Shown here: positions 23,351-31,937 of the stretch, piece after piece
Layout: every line of letters begins with the position of its first letter
Numbering within the stretch: position 1 is the first letter of the stretch
Assembly: GCF_020443705.1 (NCBI RefSeq)
Contig: NZ_JAIZZK010000004.1
Span: 124,001-188,000, forward strand
Direction: 5' to 3'
Length of the DNA stretch: 64,000 nt
From: Clostridium algoriphilum
GTDB taxonomy: Bacteria; Bacillota; Clostridia; Clostridiales; Clostridiaceae
Notes under the pieces: model-generated
What the model was told of the DNA's origin: nothing
The model's database searches: none
What the model saw: the letters and a program-made list of their open reading frames with translations, nothing else
Translations under genes and position numbers: made by a program

Positions 23351-24115
23351 ATGATAGGTTTAATTGTAGGTACATCAGAAGGGAAAAATATTCTCTCAGG
23401 ACTAAATGAGTTTACAGAGGACATTCTTGTCTCAACAGCTACTGCTTATGGAGCAGAGCTTTTAAGAGATTATAAATATAAAGTGTTTAATGATAAGCCA
23501 TTAGATTTAGGGGGGCTTATGCAAGTAATAAAGCACCATGATATAAAGATACTAATTGATGCATCCCACCCTTATGCTTTAGAAATTACTGAAAATGCAA
23601 TTGAAGCATGCAAAGTCTATGGAGTACAATATGTTAGATATGAAAGGCCCTCTATTACAGAAAATTTTAAGGATAATAAAAACGTTATTGTGGTGGAAGA
23701 TTATGATAGTCTATATCCGTATCTTTCAAAAGTGGAAGGATGTATTTTAAACACTACGGGTAGCAGGAATATAGAAAAGATTATAGGCTTTAAATTAAAA
23801 AATAGAGTAATACATAGAGTTTTACCTTCCATTAAGGTTTTAGAAGACATTTTGGAATTAGGAGTAAGAGTTGATGATATAGTTGCTATGAAAGGCCCTG
23901 TAGGTTACGAATTAAATTGCGGTTTTATTAAAGAATACAAGGCTAAGGCAATAATTATGAAGGATAGTGGAATTCAAGGTGGAACTTACGATAAAATAAA
24001 AGCGGCGGTAGATAACAATATACCTGCATTTATAATAGGAAGAAAAGATATGGAGTATTCAAATGTGTTTTATAGTGAATTAGAAATTGTGAAATTTATT
24101 TCAGGTTTAATGTAG
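23351..24115 (+). CDS. cbiJ: Cobalt-precorrin-6A reductase CbiJ
   Basis: 254-aa protein of the CobK/CbiJ family that reduces the C18-C19 double bond of (cobalt-)precorrin 6A with NAD(P)H. It shows MIGLIVGTSEGKNILSGL at the N-terminus, ILIDASHPYALEITENAIEAC near residue 73 (split by a helix break) and MKGPVGYELNCGFIKEY near residue 180, all family features. ATG 23351 has GGTAGGAGTG upstream. It is the last recognised gene of the cbi run; about 180 bases of non-coding DNA separate it from cbiH and hold three REP-like copies. Confidence 0.92.
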   Translation: MIGLIVGTSEGKNILSGLNEFTEDILVSTATAYGAELLRDYKYKVFNDKPLDLGGLMQVIKHHDIKILIDASHPYALEITENAIEACKVYGVQYVRYERPSITENFKDNKNVIVVEDYDSLYPYLSKVEGCILNTTGSRNIEKIIGFKLKNRVIHRVLPSIKVLEDILELGVRVDDIVAMKGPVGYELNCGFIKEYKAKAIIMKDSGIQGGTYDKIKAAVDNNIPAFIIGRKDMEYSNVFYSELEIVKFISGLM

Positions 24116-24290
24116 CTTCAACTTTGACTCAGTGGGATTATGAAGATTAGTTGACTAGTTAAAGTATTATTATAATATATTATTTATAGTTATTAACTCT
24201 CCCGGCATATTTGCCCGCGCTAATTCCGCATATTTGTGCATAGGTGTATACATTTATAAATATTGGACAAATTAATATATATGGGTGTTT

Positions 24291-24312
24291 ATGTATCAGT
24301 ATTGATACACAT
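24291..24312. promoter_or_regulatory. Inverted repeat overlapping the degV-padR promoter
   Basis: TGTATCA-GTAT-TGATACA (24292-24309) within ATGTATCA...ACACAT. It overlaps the -35 box, as expected for a repressor site. The ATGT/ACAT outer bases fit what is known for PadR-family operators, and padR is in this operon; autoregulation is inferred. Confidence 0.5.
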
Positions 24313-24330
24313 AAATTATAGTGATATAAT
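24302..24330 (+). promoter_or_regulatory. Sigma-A promoter of degV-padR
   Basis: TTGATA (24302-24307), 17-base spacer, TATAAT (24325-24330). Confidence 0.75.
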
Positions 24331-24361
24331 AATAATTATTATATAATTAGGAGGGGTTAAC

Positions 24362-25210
24362 TTGAACAAAATAGCGTTGATTACAGATACTACGAGTGAT
24401 TTAAGAAGTGACGCAATAGAAAAATACAATATAAATGTATTACCCTTTAGGATTATCTATTCTGATAGAGAGTATTTGGATAATATAGATATTACACCGC
24501 AGGAAGTTTATAATAACATGAAAAAAGAAGTACCTACTTCATCATTGCCGTCAATGAAGGATATGGAAGAATTATTTTTAAAATTAGAAGAAGAGGGATA
24601 CACTCATGCTATAGCAATAACTTTATCCACTGGGTTATCTGGTATATTTAATGCTATGAAACTTATAAGTGAAAACCACCCAGGGATCACTACACATATA
24701 TGTGATTCAAAGTCTATAGCACTTGGTGAAGGATTAATAGTAACAGAATGTGGAAAGTTAATTAAAGAAGGAAAAAGTTTTGAAGAGGTAGTTAAAGCTA
24801 TTCCGTCTATTAAGAGTAGAATCCATTTATATTTTGTTGTAGGTACTTTAGAATATTTAAAAAAGGGCGGAAGAATAGGTAAAGTTGCAGGAACTATTGC
24901 CGAGCTTTTAAATATTAAACCTATAATTTCGTTTGATGACGATGGTAAGTATACTACATGCGAAAAGGTAAGAGGCAGGAAGCAATCTCTTAATAAACTT
25001 GTAGAACTTACGAATAATATTTTAAATAAAAAGAAATGTAAAGTTTATGTAGTGCACGGTGATGCCCTAGAGGAGTCAAAAAAAGTAATGGAAAAAATAA
25101 GCGACAATCCAAACGCTATTTCAGTAGAATTTGGAGGATGTATAAGTCCTGTATCAGGAGTTCATAGTGGACCAGGTCTAGTGGGAATGGTTTGCATAGA
25201 GGAACCATAA
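24362..25210 (+). CDS. DegV family fatty-acid-binding protein
   Basis: 282-aa protein with the two-lobed DegV fold: MNKIALITDTTSDL at the N-terminus, then PTSSLPSMKDMEELF near residue 58 (the TSxPS ligand loop), ITLSTGLSGIFNAM near residue 87 and FGGCISPVSGVHSGPG near the C-terminus. Family members bind fatty acids; those of the FakB type hand them to the FakA kinase for phospholipid synthesis. No fakA is nearby. It begins at TTG 24362 after a strong GGAGGGGTTAA site. The padR gene follows after 6 bases, so the two are one operon. Confidence 0.9.
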   Translation: MNKIALITDTTSDLRSDAIEKYNINVLPFRIIYSDREYLDNIDITPQEVYNNMKKEVPTSSLPSMKDMEELFLKLEEEGYTHAIAITLSTGLSGIFNAMKLISENHPGITTHICDSKSIALGEGLIVTECGKLIKEGKSFEEVVKAIPSIKSRIHLYFVVGTLEYLKKGGRIGKVAGTIAELLNIKPIISFDDDGKYTTCEKVRGRKQSLNKLVELTNNILNKKKCKVYVVHGDALEESKKVMEKISDNPNAISVEFGGCISPVSGVHSGPGLVGMVCIEEP

Positions 25211-25216
25211 GTAAAA

Positions 25217-25672
25217 ATGTCTGATATATTAAACAAAAAAAGTGAGATAGACATTAGGGCTCAGGAAAAAAAATTGTACTTAGAATACAAGAAAAAACTT
25301 TCGCAACTTCGAAAAGTTAAAAAAGAAAAAGAAGCAGTGGGGCAAGTATTTACAAAAGGGTTATTACCTTTATACGTGCTATATATTCTAAGTTTAGGAG
25401 AAACTAATGGGAATGATATATCTCATAAAATAGGCGAACGAACGAATGGTCTTTGGAATCCTAGTACAGGCGGGATATATCCTCTTTTAAAAAGGTTAGA
25501 AAAGGAACAAATGGTTGTTGGAGAGTGGAATAATTCTAAAAAAGCACAAAAAATTTATAAAATTACACAAGAAGGTAGACGACAATTAGAGCATAAAAAA
25601 TATTTATTACAAGATAAAATAGAAGAAGCTCTACAAGTATTTAAAATTGTTTATGGTGATTTATATAATTAA
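25217..25672 (+). CDS. PadR family transcriptional regulator
   Basis: 151-aa protein. After about 40 charged residues (possible coiled coil, KKLYLEYKKKLSQLRKVKKE) comes the winged helix: LLPLYVLYILSLGETNGNDI, GERTNGLWNPSTGGIYPLLK and then RLEKEQMVVGEW, ending KIYKITQEGRRQLEHKK. The N-P-S-x-G-x-I-Y-P-x-L pattern in the recognition region is typical of PadR. The long N-terminal extension is longer than usual. It follows degV by 6 bases. Candidate operators are the inverted repeats at 24291 and 26824, which share ATGTAT half-sites. Ligand unknown. Confidence 0.88.
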   Translation: MSDILNKKSEIDIRAQEKKLYLEYKKKLSQLRKVKKEKEAVGQVFTKGLLPLYVLYILSLGETNGNDISHKIGERTNGLWNPSTGGIYPLLKRLEKEQMVVGEWNNSKKAQKIYKITQEGRRQLEHKKYLLQDKIEEALQVFKIVYGDLYN

Positions 25673-25682
25673 AGTATATAAA

Positions 25683-25720
25683 ATAAGTAGCTGCAAGTGA
25701 ATTCACTTGCAGCTACTTAT
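25683..25720. terminator. Perfect 38-base palindrome between padR and EIIC genes
   Basis: Two 19-base arms (ATAAGTAGCTGCAAGTGAA and its inverse) meeting at an AATT centre. It lies between convergent genes and is most simply a shared terminator, though U-tracts on both sides are poor. Confidence 0.65.
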
Positions 25721-25732
25721 AAATTTACTAGC

Positions 25733-26758
25733 TTAAAGCTTAAGTTTTAAGTCTCCTTCCCTTATCCAACCTTTTTTTCTCATAATTTCTGAAAAAATCA
25801 AAGTTAGAACTGCAGGAGCTATAAAGTGTAAAAGCAATATTTTCATAACTATAATTGAGGTAGGAGCGCTTCCCTGCATAGCTGCAAGAGTTCCAAACTG
25901 ACCTACGAAACCGCTAGTTCCCATGCCAGCACCTATAGAATTATTCTTCATAAAGAATACTGAAGTAGATAGAGGACCTAAAATTGCTCCAGCGAGTGTT
26001 GGAGGTATCCAGACTTGAGGACGTCTTAGGACGTTAGGTAACTGTAGCTTGGAGGTACCTAGTCCTTGTGATACTAAACCACCTACTTTATTTTCTCTAT
26101 AACTAGAAACAGCAAAACCTATCATCTGGGCGCTGCAACCAACTGTCGCAGCACCAGCTGCAAGTCCAGACATGTTTAAAGAAATTGCTATAGCAGCACT
26201 ACTAATTGGAGAAGTAAGTGTTAGGCCCATTAAGGTTGCCACAGCGATACCCATAGGAATAGGCATAAGGGTAGTAGCAGAATTTATTACTGCTCCTAAA
26301 TTTGTCATAAAGGCTGAAATATAAGGACCGACAAATTTACCTGCTATACTACCAGCAACAATAGTAACAATAGGAACTATAAGAATATCAAGTTTTGTTT
26401 TTCCGGCAACCAAGTTACCAAGCTCTGCACCTATTACAGCAGCAATAAAAGCCCCTACTGGGCCTCCACCCATATACATATATCCAAATGCACCAGTTGC
26501 AGCCGATGAAAACATAGTAAGAGGGGTAACCTTTAAGCCCCAAGCTACAGCCACGCCAATAGCAGAACCTATTACAGGGGATTTAGATGAAATAATTGTT
26601 GTAAACTCTTTAAGGAAGTTTAATCCAGGAATTTTAGATGATTGACTGAGTATAAGTCCAATGATTAATGAAGCAAACAGACCTAATGCCATGGCACTTA
26701 AAGCGTCTACAAAATCTCGCTTAAAGACTTTTTTAACAATAGTTTTGAACTTTTCCAT
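25733..26758 (-). CDS. PTS EIIC-family membrane protein (PTS_EIIC_2 type)
   Basis: 341-aa polytopic protein with about ten hydrophobic segments, very rich in Gly and Ala (MYMGGGPVGAFIAAVIGAEL, GTSGFVGQFGTLAAMQG). It fits the stand-alone PTS_EIIC_2 family, which resembles sugar-channel subunits but is encoded without EIIA or EIIB partners, as here. Some relatives are annotated as possible regulators of toxin or sugar metabolism; the substrate is unknown. ATG 26758 has AGGAGGAGAAC upstream. Its promoter region carries a 10-bp-arm inverted repeat that may bind the nearby PadR regulator. Confidence 0.8.
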   Translation of the reverse strand: MEKFKTIVKKVFKRDFVDALSAMALGLFASLIIGLILSQSSKIPGLNFLKEFTTIISSKSPVIGSAIGVAVAWGLKVTPLTMFSSAATGAFGYMYMGGGPVGAFIAAVIGAELGNLVAGKTKLDILIVPIVTIVAGSIAGKFVGPYISAFMTNLGAVINSATTLMPIPMGIAVATLMGLTLTSPISSAAIAISLNMSGLAAGAATVGCSAQMIGFAVSSYRENKVGGLVSQGLGTSKLQLPNVLRRPQVWIPPTLAGAILGPLSTSVFFMKNNSIGAGMGTSGFVGQFGTLAAMQGSAPTSIIVMKILLLHFIAPAVLTLIFSEIMRKKGWIREGDLKLKL

Positions 26759-26823
26759 GTGTTCTCCTCCTAATAAATATATACTTTATTATGCTCAATA
26801 ATTGTTATTTAATTCTTTCTGAT

Positions 26824-26847
26824 ATGTATATACCAATGTATATACAT
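26824..26847. promoter_or_regulatory. Operator-like inverted repeat upstream of the EIIC gene
   Basis: ATGTATATAC-CAAT-GTATATACAT, two perfect 10-base arms, just downstream of the predicted transcription start. The ATGT/ACAT ends suit a PadR-family repressor. Binding is inferred, not shown. Confidence 0.55.
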
Positions 26848-26860
26848 AGAGGTTGACAAC

Positions 26861-26889
26861 ATTATAACATCTTATTATAAACACATCAA
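26861..26889 (-). promoter_or_regulatory. Sigma-A promoter of the EIIC gene
   Basis: Minus strand: TTGATG (26889-26884), 17-base spacer, TATAAT (26866-26861). The start would be near 26854, giving a leader of about 95 bases that contains the inverted repeat. Confidence 0.65.
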
Positions 26890-26970
26890 TAAGAAAAATA
26901 AAAATAAATAACTAGTGAAATATGTTAGCAAAATGACTGATTATTCCTGCCCAAATACACGAAAAGGTAT

Positions 26971-27011
26971 AAAAAAAGATAAAGTGCTAGGAAAGCTTCC
27001 CAGCACTTTAT
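26971..27011 (-). terminator. Terminator of the DUF4397 gene
   Basis: 15-bp stem with one G-U pair (26979-26993 with 26997-27011), followed on the minus strand by seven T (26977-26971). Confidence 0.85.
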
Positions 27012-27056
27012 GACTTATTGTATAATTTCTTAAACATTTAAACTACATAGGTATAA

Positions 27057-27725
27057 CTAATTATTATCAAAATCTAAGTAAGAACTGCCATCAAGAGGAA
27101 TTAAAGCTTGAAGACCTGGCCGATCATTCGCTAGACCTACAGCATAAACTGTATAAAAACGTTGAGGTTTTAGTCTAATATTAGGAACATATAATGCAAT
27201 AGTCGTTGTTCCTGTTGGTCTAACTTCTAAAGTATAGGTACCAGCAGGAACTTCTATATAATCTGTAAATTGTTTGTACTTAATATTTCTGAATAAAATT
27301 TTGCCGTCTGGTAATGCAATATCAACAGCACCAGCATTAGGTGATAAATGAGCAAATTTAATATAAACCTTATCACTAGGGTTTATAATTCTAGGCTCAA
27401 GAACAAGTAATAAGTCAATGTTAGGCAATATTCCTATAGCTGCAACAGTATAAATTTTTTCAGGTGGAACAAATATATTTTTATCAAGTACAGGTGAGGT
27501 TTTAGTACCTGCTGCATATAATTTTACATTGTAATCACCAGTAACAACCTCTATATAATCTGTAAAAGCACCATAGGTAAGATTCCTGAATTTTAACATG
27601 TCATTAATATACACGTCAACCGCTGGGGATTTAGGTGAAGAATGAAGAACTCTAAAATACGAAGTCATTGGGCTTACTCTATATAGAGAATAAGGATTAT
27701 TAATAGTTTCTGGACAATAGAACAT
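27057..27725 (-). CDS. DUF4397 protein with two repeats
   Basis: 222-aa beta-rich protein made of two related halves: residues 20-110 (YFRVLHSSPKSPAVDVYIND ... FTDYIEVVTGDYNVKLY) and 118-215 (YIKFAHLSPNAGAVDIALPD ... FTDYIEVPAGTYTLEVR). This is the DUF4397 unit, an immunoglobulin-like or beta-sandwich fold seen in many secreted or spore-associated proteins of clostridia. No signal peptide or membrane segment is visible. ATG 27725 has AGAAGGGAG upstream. It is a single-gene unit with its own terminator. Function unknown; a spore-coat or surface role would be a guess. Confidence 0.8.
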   Translation of the reverse strand: MFYCPETINNPYSLYRVSPMTSYFRVLHSSPKSPAVDVYINDMLKFRNLTYGAFTDYIEVVTGDYNVKLYAAGTKTSPVLDKNIFVPPEKIYTVAAIGILPNIDLLLVLEPRIINPSDKVYIKFAHLSPNAGAVDIALPDGKILFRNIKYKQFTDYIEVPAGTYTLEVRPTGTTTIALYVPNIRLKPQRFYTVYAVGLANDRPGLQALIPLDGSSYLDFDNN

Positions 27726-27879
27726 AAAAGGCTCCCTTCTAACATATTTCTACTATATTAATATATGAAGAAATATGTCAGAAGGTTACTAAAATTATGC
27801 TTTATGAAAATGATATATTATAAACCTATGAATACATTACAGTCTAAATCATAATAATAATAATGATTAATATTGTTAT

Positions 27880-28809
27880 CTAAAACATATCCTTCTTATT
27901 TAAAAAATAAATGACAAAGATTACAAGAAGTACAATGAATGCGACGACATACCAAAATCCTAAAGCACTATTCGGTATTCCAGATACATTCATACCAAAT
28001 AGCCCAGAAACCATATTAGGTATAGCCATAACTATGGTAATAGCAGCAAGAAATTTCATTACTATATTAAGTTTATTTGATATAACAGAAGCGTAAGCAT
28101 CCATAGTTCCATTTAAAATGTTAGTATAAATAGTACACATTTCTATGGCCTGTCTATTTTCAATAATGACATCTTCTAATACGTCTTTATCGTCATCATA
28201 CATTTCAAGAAGGTCTAGTTTAAGCATTTTCTCTAAGGTAATTTCATTTCCTTTTAAGGAAGTAGAAAAATAAACAAGAGATTTTTCCAGTGCCAATAAT
28301 TGAATAAGTTCTTTGTTTCTTAAGGTTTTATGTAGTTGTTTTTCTACTATGTAGCTTTTTTTATCAATCTGTCTTAAGTATATTAGATAATAGTTTGCAA
28401 TTCTATATAAAATTTGTAGCATGAACCTTGATCGCTTAAAGGTAAAGAATGAGTTTATTTTCCCTTCAGCAAAGTCTGATAATACTTTACTGTTTTTTAA
28501 ACAAACTGTAATTATTACTTTATCAGTATGAATCATAGCTATAGGGTAAGTGTCATAGGTTAAAGAATTATCATCCATATCTGTAAAGGGAATGTCTAGA
28601 ATAATTAATGTACAATCTTCTATGTCAATACGGGAAGTTTCTTCTTCATCCAAAGCAGCCCTTAGAAAATCCATAGGTGCAGTAGTGTTTTTAGAAACGA
28701 ATACTAATTCTTCATCAGACGGATCTATTAAGTTAATCCAACAACCCGGTTCTATATTCTCCAGCCTTGTTAACTGTTTGTTTTCTGCACTGCTATATAT
28801 TGAAAGCAT
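27880..28809 (-). CDS. corA: CorA-family divalent cation (Mg2+/Co2+) channel
   Basis: 309-aa protein with the CorA layout: about 245 soluble residues rich in helices (WINLIDPSDEELVFVSKNTT near the N-terminus), then two C-terminal transmembrane helices with the invariant YGMN-type motif LFGMNVSG between them, and a short KKxxF tail. It forms a pentameric channel for Mg2+ and often Co2+ or Ni2+. ATG 28809 is chosen because CAAGGAGGTG lies just upstream; the frame is open 20 codons further but without support. Cobalt uptake would fit the B12 genes of the window, but that is a guess. Confidence 0.88.
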   Translation of the reverse strand: MLSIYSSAENKQLTRLENIEPGCWINLIDPSDEELVFVSKNTTAPMDFLRAALDEEETSRIDIEDCTLIILDIPFTDMDDNSLTYDTYPIAMIHTDKVIITVCLKNSKVLSDFAEGKINSFFTFKRSRFMLQILYRIANYYLIYLRQIDKKSYIVEKQLHKTLRNKELIQLLALEKSLVYFSTSLKGNEITLEKMLKLDLLEMYDDDKDVLEDVIIENRQAIEMCTIYTNILNGTMDAYASVISNKLNIVMKFLAAITIVMAIPNMVSGLFGMNVSGIPNSALGFWYVVAFIVLLVIFVIYFLNKKDMF

Positions 28810-28923
28810 TACAACACCTCCTTGTGTAATTTCCTTTATATTATAGTCCATTGAAGGCGATATATACAAGTTATAATAAATTAAATAATTTTTAATATTT
28901 GCTATTATAGTAGTAAACCATAG

Positions 28924-28952
28924 TTGACAAGAAAGAGAGAATAATTGATAAT
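28924..28952 (+). promoter_or_regulatory. Sigma-A promoter of the mntP operon
   Basis: TTGACA (28924-28929), 17-base spacer, GATAAT (28947-28952), leaving a leader of about 95 bases before mntP. I saw no yybP-ykoY manganese riboswitch core in it. Confidence 0.65.
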
Positions 28953-29055
28953 AGTATATGGAAAGTTATACACATTAATTAAAAAAATGAGAATAATAAT
29001 AGAGAAATTGGACTAAATATATTGTATAGTATTATTGAGGGGAGTGGGAGAATTC

Positions 29056-29604
29056 ATGGATATGTATCCATTATTTATAATTGCTATAGCACTATCCTTA
29101 GATGCGTTTGGAGTTGCTTTATGTATAGGCTTAAACGATAAAACTACATTCGCAAATAAGGTAAGCTTTACAATTTCCTTTGGGTTATTTCAATTTTTAT
29201 TATCATATATTGGGGCTTATGCTGGGTTCCTTTTTAATACATATGTAGCCTCAATGCCGACTATAATTGGCGGTATGATTATATCAGCAGTTGGAGTAAT
29301 TATGATTAAAGAAGGAATTGAGAATCAAGGCAGTTGTCCACTACTTAAACCTAAGATGTATATTATTTTGGGGGTGTCAGTGAGTATAGATGCAATGGTT
29401 GTAGGGTTTACGGTATTAAATAATATAACGAAGGTTATGTTATTTAAAGATACATTGTTTATTGGTGGGATAACTCTAGTAATGGTAACGATTGCCTTTT
29501 TAATCTCTAAATATTTAAAAAAAATAGAAGTTGTAGGTAAATATGCAGATTACATCGGAGGAATAATATTAATTATTTTTGGGCTTAAGATGATGTTTTC
29601 TTAA
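29056..29604 (+). CDS. mntP: Manganese efflux pump MntP family protein
   Basis: 182-aa membrane protein with six hydrophobic helices in two related halves, each with a conserved acidic motif: [16 protein letters not shown] near residue 10 and [14 protein letters not shown] near residue 110. These Asp residues mark the MntP (DUF204) family, which exports Mn2+. ATG 29056 follows GGGAG at normal spacing; an upstream GTG-type extension overlaps the ribosome site. It starts an apparent operon with pepD, a fur-family gene, a hypothetical and a rhomboid gene. Its substrate is inferred from the family. Confidence 0.85.
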   Translation: MDMYPLFIIAIALSLDAFGVALCIGLNDKTTFANKVSFTISFGLFQFLLSYIGAYAGFLFNTYVASMPTIIGGMIISAVGVIMIKEGIENQGSCPLLKPKMYIILGVSVSIDAMVVGFTVLNNITKVMLFKDTLFIGGITLVMVTIAFLISKYLKKIEVVGKYADYIGGIILIIFGLKMMFS

Positions 29605-29621
29605 AAGAAAGGATGATAAAC

Positions 29622-31082
29622 ATGTTAGAAAAATTAAAGGATTTAAATTCATTTAAGGCGTTTAAATATTTTAAAGAGATGAACGAAATTCCAAGAGGTT
29701 CTGGAAATGAAAAAGCAATAAGTGACTGGCTTGTAAAATTTGCAAAAGAACATAATTTAAAAGTTATTCAAGATAAAGCTTTAAATATTATAATTAGTAA
29801 ACCTGGAACTTCCGGATATGAGAATGCGCCAAATATAATAATTCAAGGTCACATGGACATGGTCTGTGAAAAAAATATAGATGCAAAGCATGATTTCTTA
29901 AAAGATCCTATTGAATTTATTGTAGAAGGTGACAATTTACGAGCAAATGGTACTACACTCGGAGCAGACGATGGTATTGCAGTTGCATTTAGCCTTGTAG
30001 TGCTTGCATCGGATGATATTGCGCATCCACCAATTGAACTATTAGTAACTACTGGAGAAGAGATAGGTATGATTGGAGCTCAGGCAGTAGATCCTAAGAA
30101 TTTAAACGGAAAAATATTAATTAATATAGATTCAGAAGAAGAGGGAAAACTTTTAGTAAGTTGTGCAGGCGGGGTACGTGAAAAAATAAAGCTTAAAATA
30201 GATTGGGAAAAGGCAGATAAAAGCTTTATAAGTGTTACCATAAGACTAAGAGGTTTAAAAGGCGGGCACTCTGGAATGGAAATAAACAAAGAAAGAGGAA
30301 ATGCTAACAAAATTATGGGACGTTTTTTAATGGATTTAAAATCGGTTATAGATTTTAAAATAAATTCTATAAGTGGAGGAGCTAAAAATAACGCAATTCC
30401 TCGTGATGCGGATGCAATTATATTATTTAGGGAAGATGATAAGAAAAGAGTTATTGAAAAATTATCACAATGGAATTCAACACTTAAAAATGAACTAAAT
30501 GGGATTGATCCTGATGTTAATTTAGCTATTGAAATCATGAGCACTAAAGTAAATAAAATCTTTTCAGAAGGAACTGCTACAAAAGCTCTTCAAATATTGT
30601 TTTTAATTCCGAATGGAGTTAAAAGTATGAGTATGGCAATAGCAGGCTTAGTTCAAAGCTCAACAAATATAGGGATAATTGAAACTAATGACGAAAACAT
30701 AGTATTTGATTCTGCAATAAGAAGTTCTGTAAAAAGTTTAAAGAAGGCAATACGTGATGAAACTATAGTAATTGCAGAGATGGTAGGGGCAACTATTGAA
30801 TTTGAAGCAGATTATCCAGAGTGGGAATATAATAAAGACTCTAAGATAATGGTAGTACTTCAAGATGTGTACAAAAATTTATATGGTAAAAGACCTGAAA
30901 TATCAGCGATACATGCAGGCCTTGAGTGTGGTTTGTTTAGTGAAAAATTTGAAGGTAATATTGATCAAATATCATTTGGACCTAATATTTATGATGTACA
31001 CACACCGGGTGAACATTTAAGTATATCATCAACAGATAGAACATGGAATTATTTAGTAGAAATACTGAAAGAAATAAAATAA
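29622..31082 (+). CDS. pepD: Beta-Ala-His (aminoacyl-histidine) dipeptidase PepD
   Basis: 486-aa M20-family zinc dipeptidase. Zinc-binding and catalytic segments are clear: IIQGHMDMVCEK near residue 78, LGADDGIAVAF near residue 112, TTGEEIGMIGA near residue 145, IDSEEEG near residue 170 and IHAGLECGLF near residue 432. The inserted dimerisation domain lies between. Family enzymes cleave Xaa-His and other dipeptides in the cytoplasm, with broad specificity. ATG 29622 is set because AAGAAAGGA lies 8 bases upstream; an ATG at 29613 overlaps that site. Second gene of the mntP operon. Confidence 0.92.
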   Translation: MLEKLKDLNSFKAFKYFKEMNEIPRGSGNEKAISDWLVKFAKEHNLKVIQDKALNIIISKPGTSGYENAPNIIIQGHMDMVCEKNIDAKHDFLKDPIEFIVEGDNLRANGTTLGADDGIAVAFSLVVLASDDIAHPPIELLVTTGEEIGMIGAQAVDPKNLNGKILINIDSEEEGKLLVSCAGGVREKIKLKIDWEKADKSFISVTIRLRGLKGGHSGMEINKERGNANKIMGRFLMDLKSVIDFKINSISGGAKNNAIPRDADAIILFREDDKKRVIEKLSQWNSTLKNELNGIDPDVNLAIEIMSTKVNKIFSEGTATKALQILFLIPNGVKSMSMAIAGLVQSSTNIGIIETNDENIVFDSAIRSSVKSLKKAIRDETIVIAEMVGATIEFEADYPEWEYNKDSKIMVVLQDVYKNLYGKRPEISAIHAGLECGLFSEKFEGNIDQISFGPNIYDVHTPGEHLSISSTDRTWNYLVEILKEIK

Positions 31083-31100
31083 AATAGTAAGGTGAATGAG

Positions 31101-31508
31101 ATGGATGTAATTTCATATTTGAAACAAAATAATATTAGAATTACTAAGGCAAGAAAAAGTATATTAGAAATTATAATTTCTAGAAGTGAAGCCATAAATG
31201 CAAATCTAATATATGAGTTATTAGAAAAAGATGATATAAAAATAGACTTGTCAACGGTATATAGAACCCTAGATTTGCTAGAAAATAAAAAGATATTAAA
31301 TAAATTTGATTTGGGGAATAATATGTATAACTATACTATGAATAATAATTCTCATAAACATATAATTGAGTGTGATTTATGTCATAAAAAAATGCTTATA
31401 GATTGTCCAATACCACAAATAGAAGAACAAATAAAAGCAAAGACAGGAATAACTCTTACAGAAAGTCATATTCTTTTAAAAGGCATCTGTAAAGAATGTA
31501 AAAAATAA
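31101..31508 (+). CDS. Fur-family metalloregulator (PerR/Zur/Fur type)
   Basis: 135-aa DNA-binding repressor. The winged helix contains IRITKARKSILEIIISRS and LSTVYRTLDLLENKKIL, the recognition helix pattern of the family. The C-terminal half has SHKHIIECDLCHKK and a closing GICKECKK, two CxxC pairs that bind structural zinc, plus the HxHxxC-like regulatory site. Whether it senses Fe2+, Zn2+ or peroxide cannot be read from this. It follows pepD by 18 bases. Start at ATG 31101 with TAAGGTG upstream. Presence beside mntP suggests metal homeostasis. Confidence 0.9.
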   Translation: MDVISYLKQNNIRITKARKSILEIIISRSEAINANLIYELLEKDDIKIDLSTVYRTLDLLENKKILNKFDLGNNMYNYTMNNNSHKHIIECDLCHKKMLIDCPIPQIEEQIKAKTGITLTESHILLKGICKECKK

Positions 31509-31523
31509 GAAAGGATGAGTTTG

Positions 31524-31934
31524 ATGCAATTTTCTTCATTGGTCTTAATGGAAATAGATAAAGAAACTAATCAATTTGTTAAAGAGCTTGGGAGTTATGA
31601 AGCTTCCGAAGGAGCGGAATTTGTTACGAAACTAAATTATTTTGGAGAATTAATTAACTTAACTTTTGATACACAGGTCGACGTTGAAGAATGGCAGTTT
31701 ACAGCGATCTATGACAATTTTAATGAGGAAATTTTCAAATCCAAAGGATATTATATTGAGGCCGTAGATGATGAATATAACCCAACTTGGCTCGTTAAAT
31801 TCAAATATTCGGATGAGCATATGGTGGTGCGCGAAGCTATAATTGAAATATGTGAATTAATAAAGCAAGAACTTAGAGAAGTTTTTATAAAAATCAAAGG
31901 AAAAGAAGAGGAATATAAATTTGAGCAGGAGTAA
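31524..31934 (+). CDS. Hypothetical protein conserved-looking in clostridia (DUF6762-like)
   Basis: 136-aa acidic soluble protein starting FSSLVLMEIDKETNQFVKEL and ending in a helical stretch EAIIEICELIKQELREVFIK. It has no signal peptide, membrane helix or metal motif. The layout recalls a small family annotated DUF6762 in clostridia, but I am not certain. The start is placed at ATG 31524, nine bases after GAAAGGA; ATG 31515 sits on that site. It lies 15 bases after the fur gene and 3 bases before the rhomboid gene, so it is surely co-expressed with them. Function unknown. Confidence 0.65.
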   Translation: MQFSSLVLMEIDKETNQFVKELGSYEASEGAEFVTKLNYFGELINLTFDTQVDVEEWQFTAIYDNFNEEIFKSKGYYIEAVDDEYNPTWLVKFKYSDEHMVVREAIIEICELIKQELREVFIKIKGKEEEYKFEQE

Positions 31935-31937
31935 ATT

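Larger units (their letters stand above)
24116..24361. other. Intergenic region between cbiJ and degV
   Basis: No gene or terminator hairpin with a T-run is visible after cbiJ. Around 24204-24235 a direct repeat CATATTTG occurs twice (CCGGCATATTTGCCC and TCCGCATATTTGTGC) in a locally GC-richer patch. The right part holds the degV promoter and operator-like inverted repeat. Confidence 0.45.

Noticed and set aside
24189-24204. GTTATTAACTCTCCCG as a degenerate reverse REP copy
   Set aside because: Two or more mismatches in the GTCCC core; too weak to count.
24350-24366. GGGGTTAACTTGAAC as a further REP-like copy
   Set aside because: The match is partial and the GGAGGGG is the ribosome site of degV.
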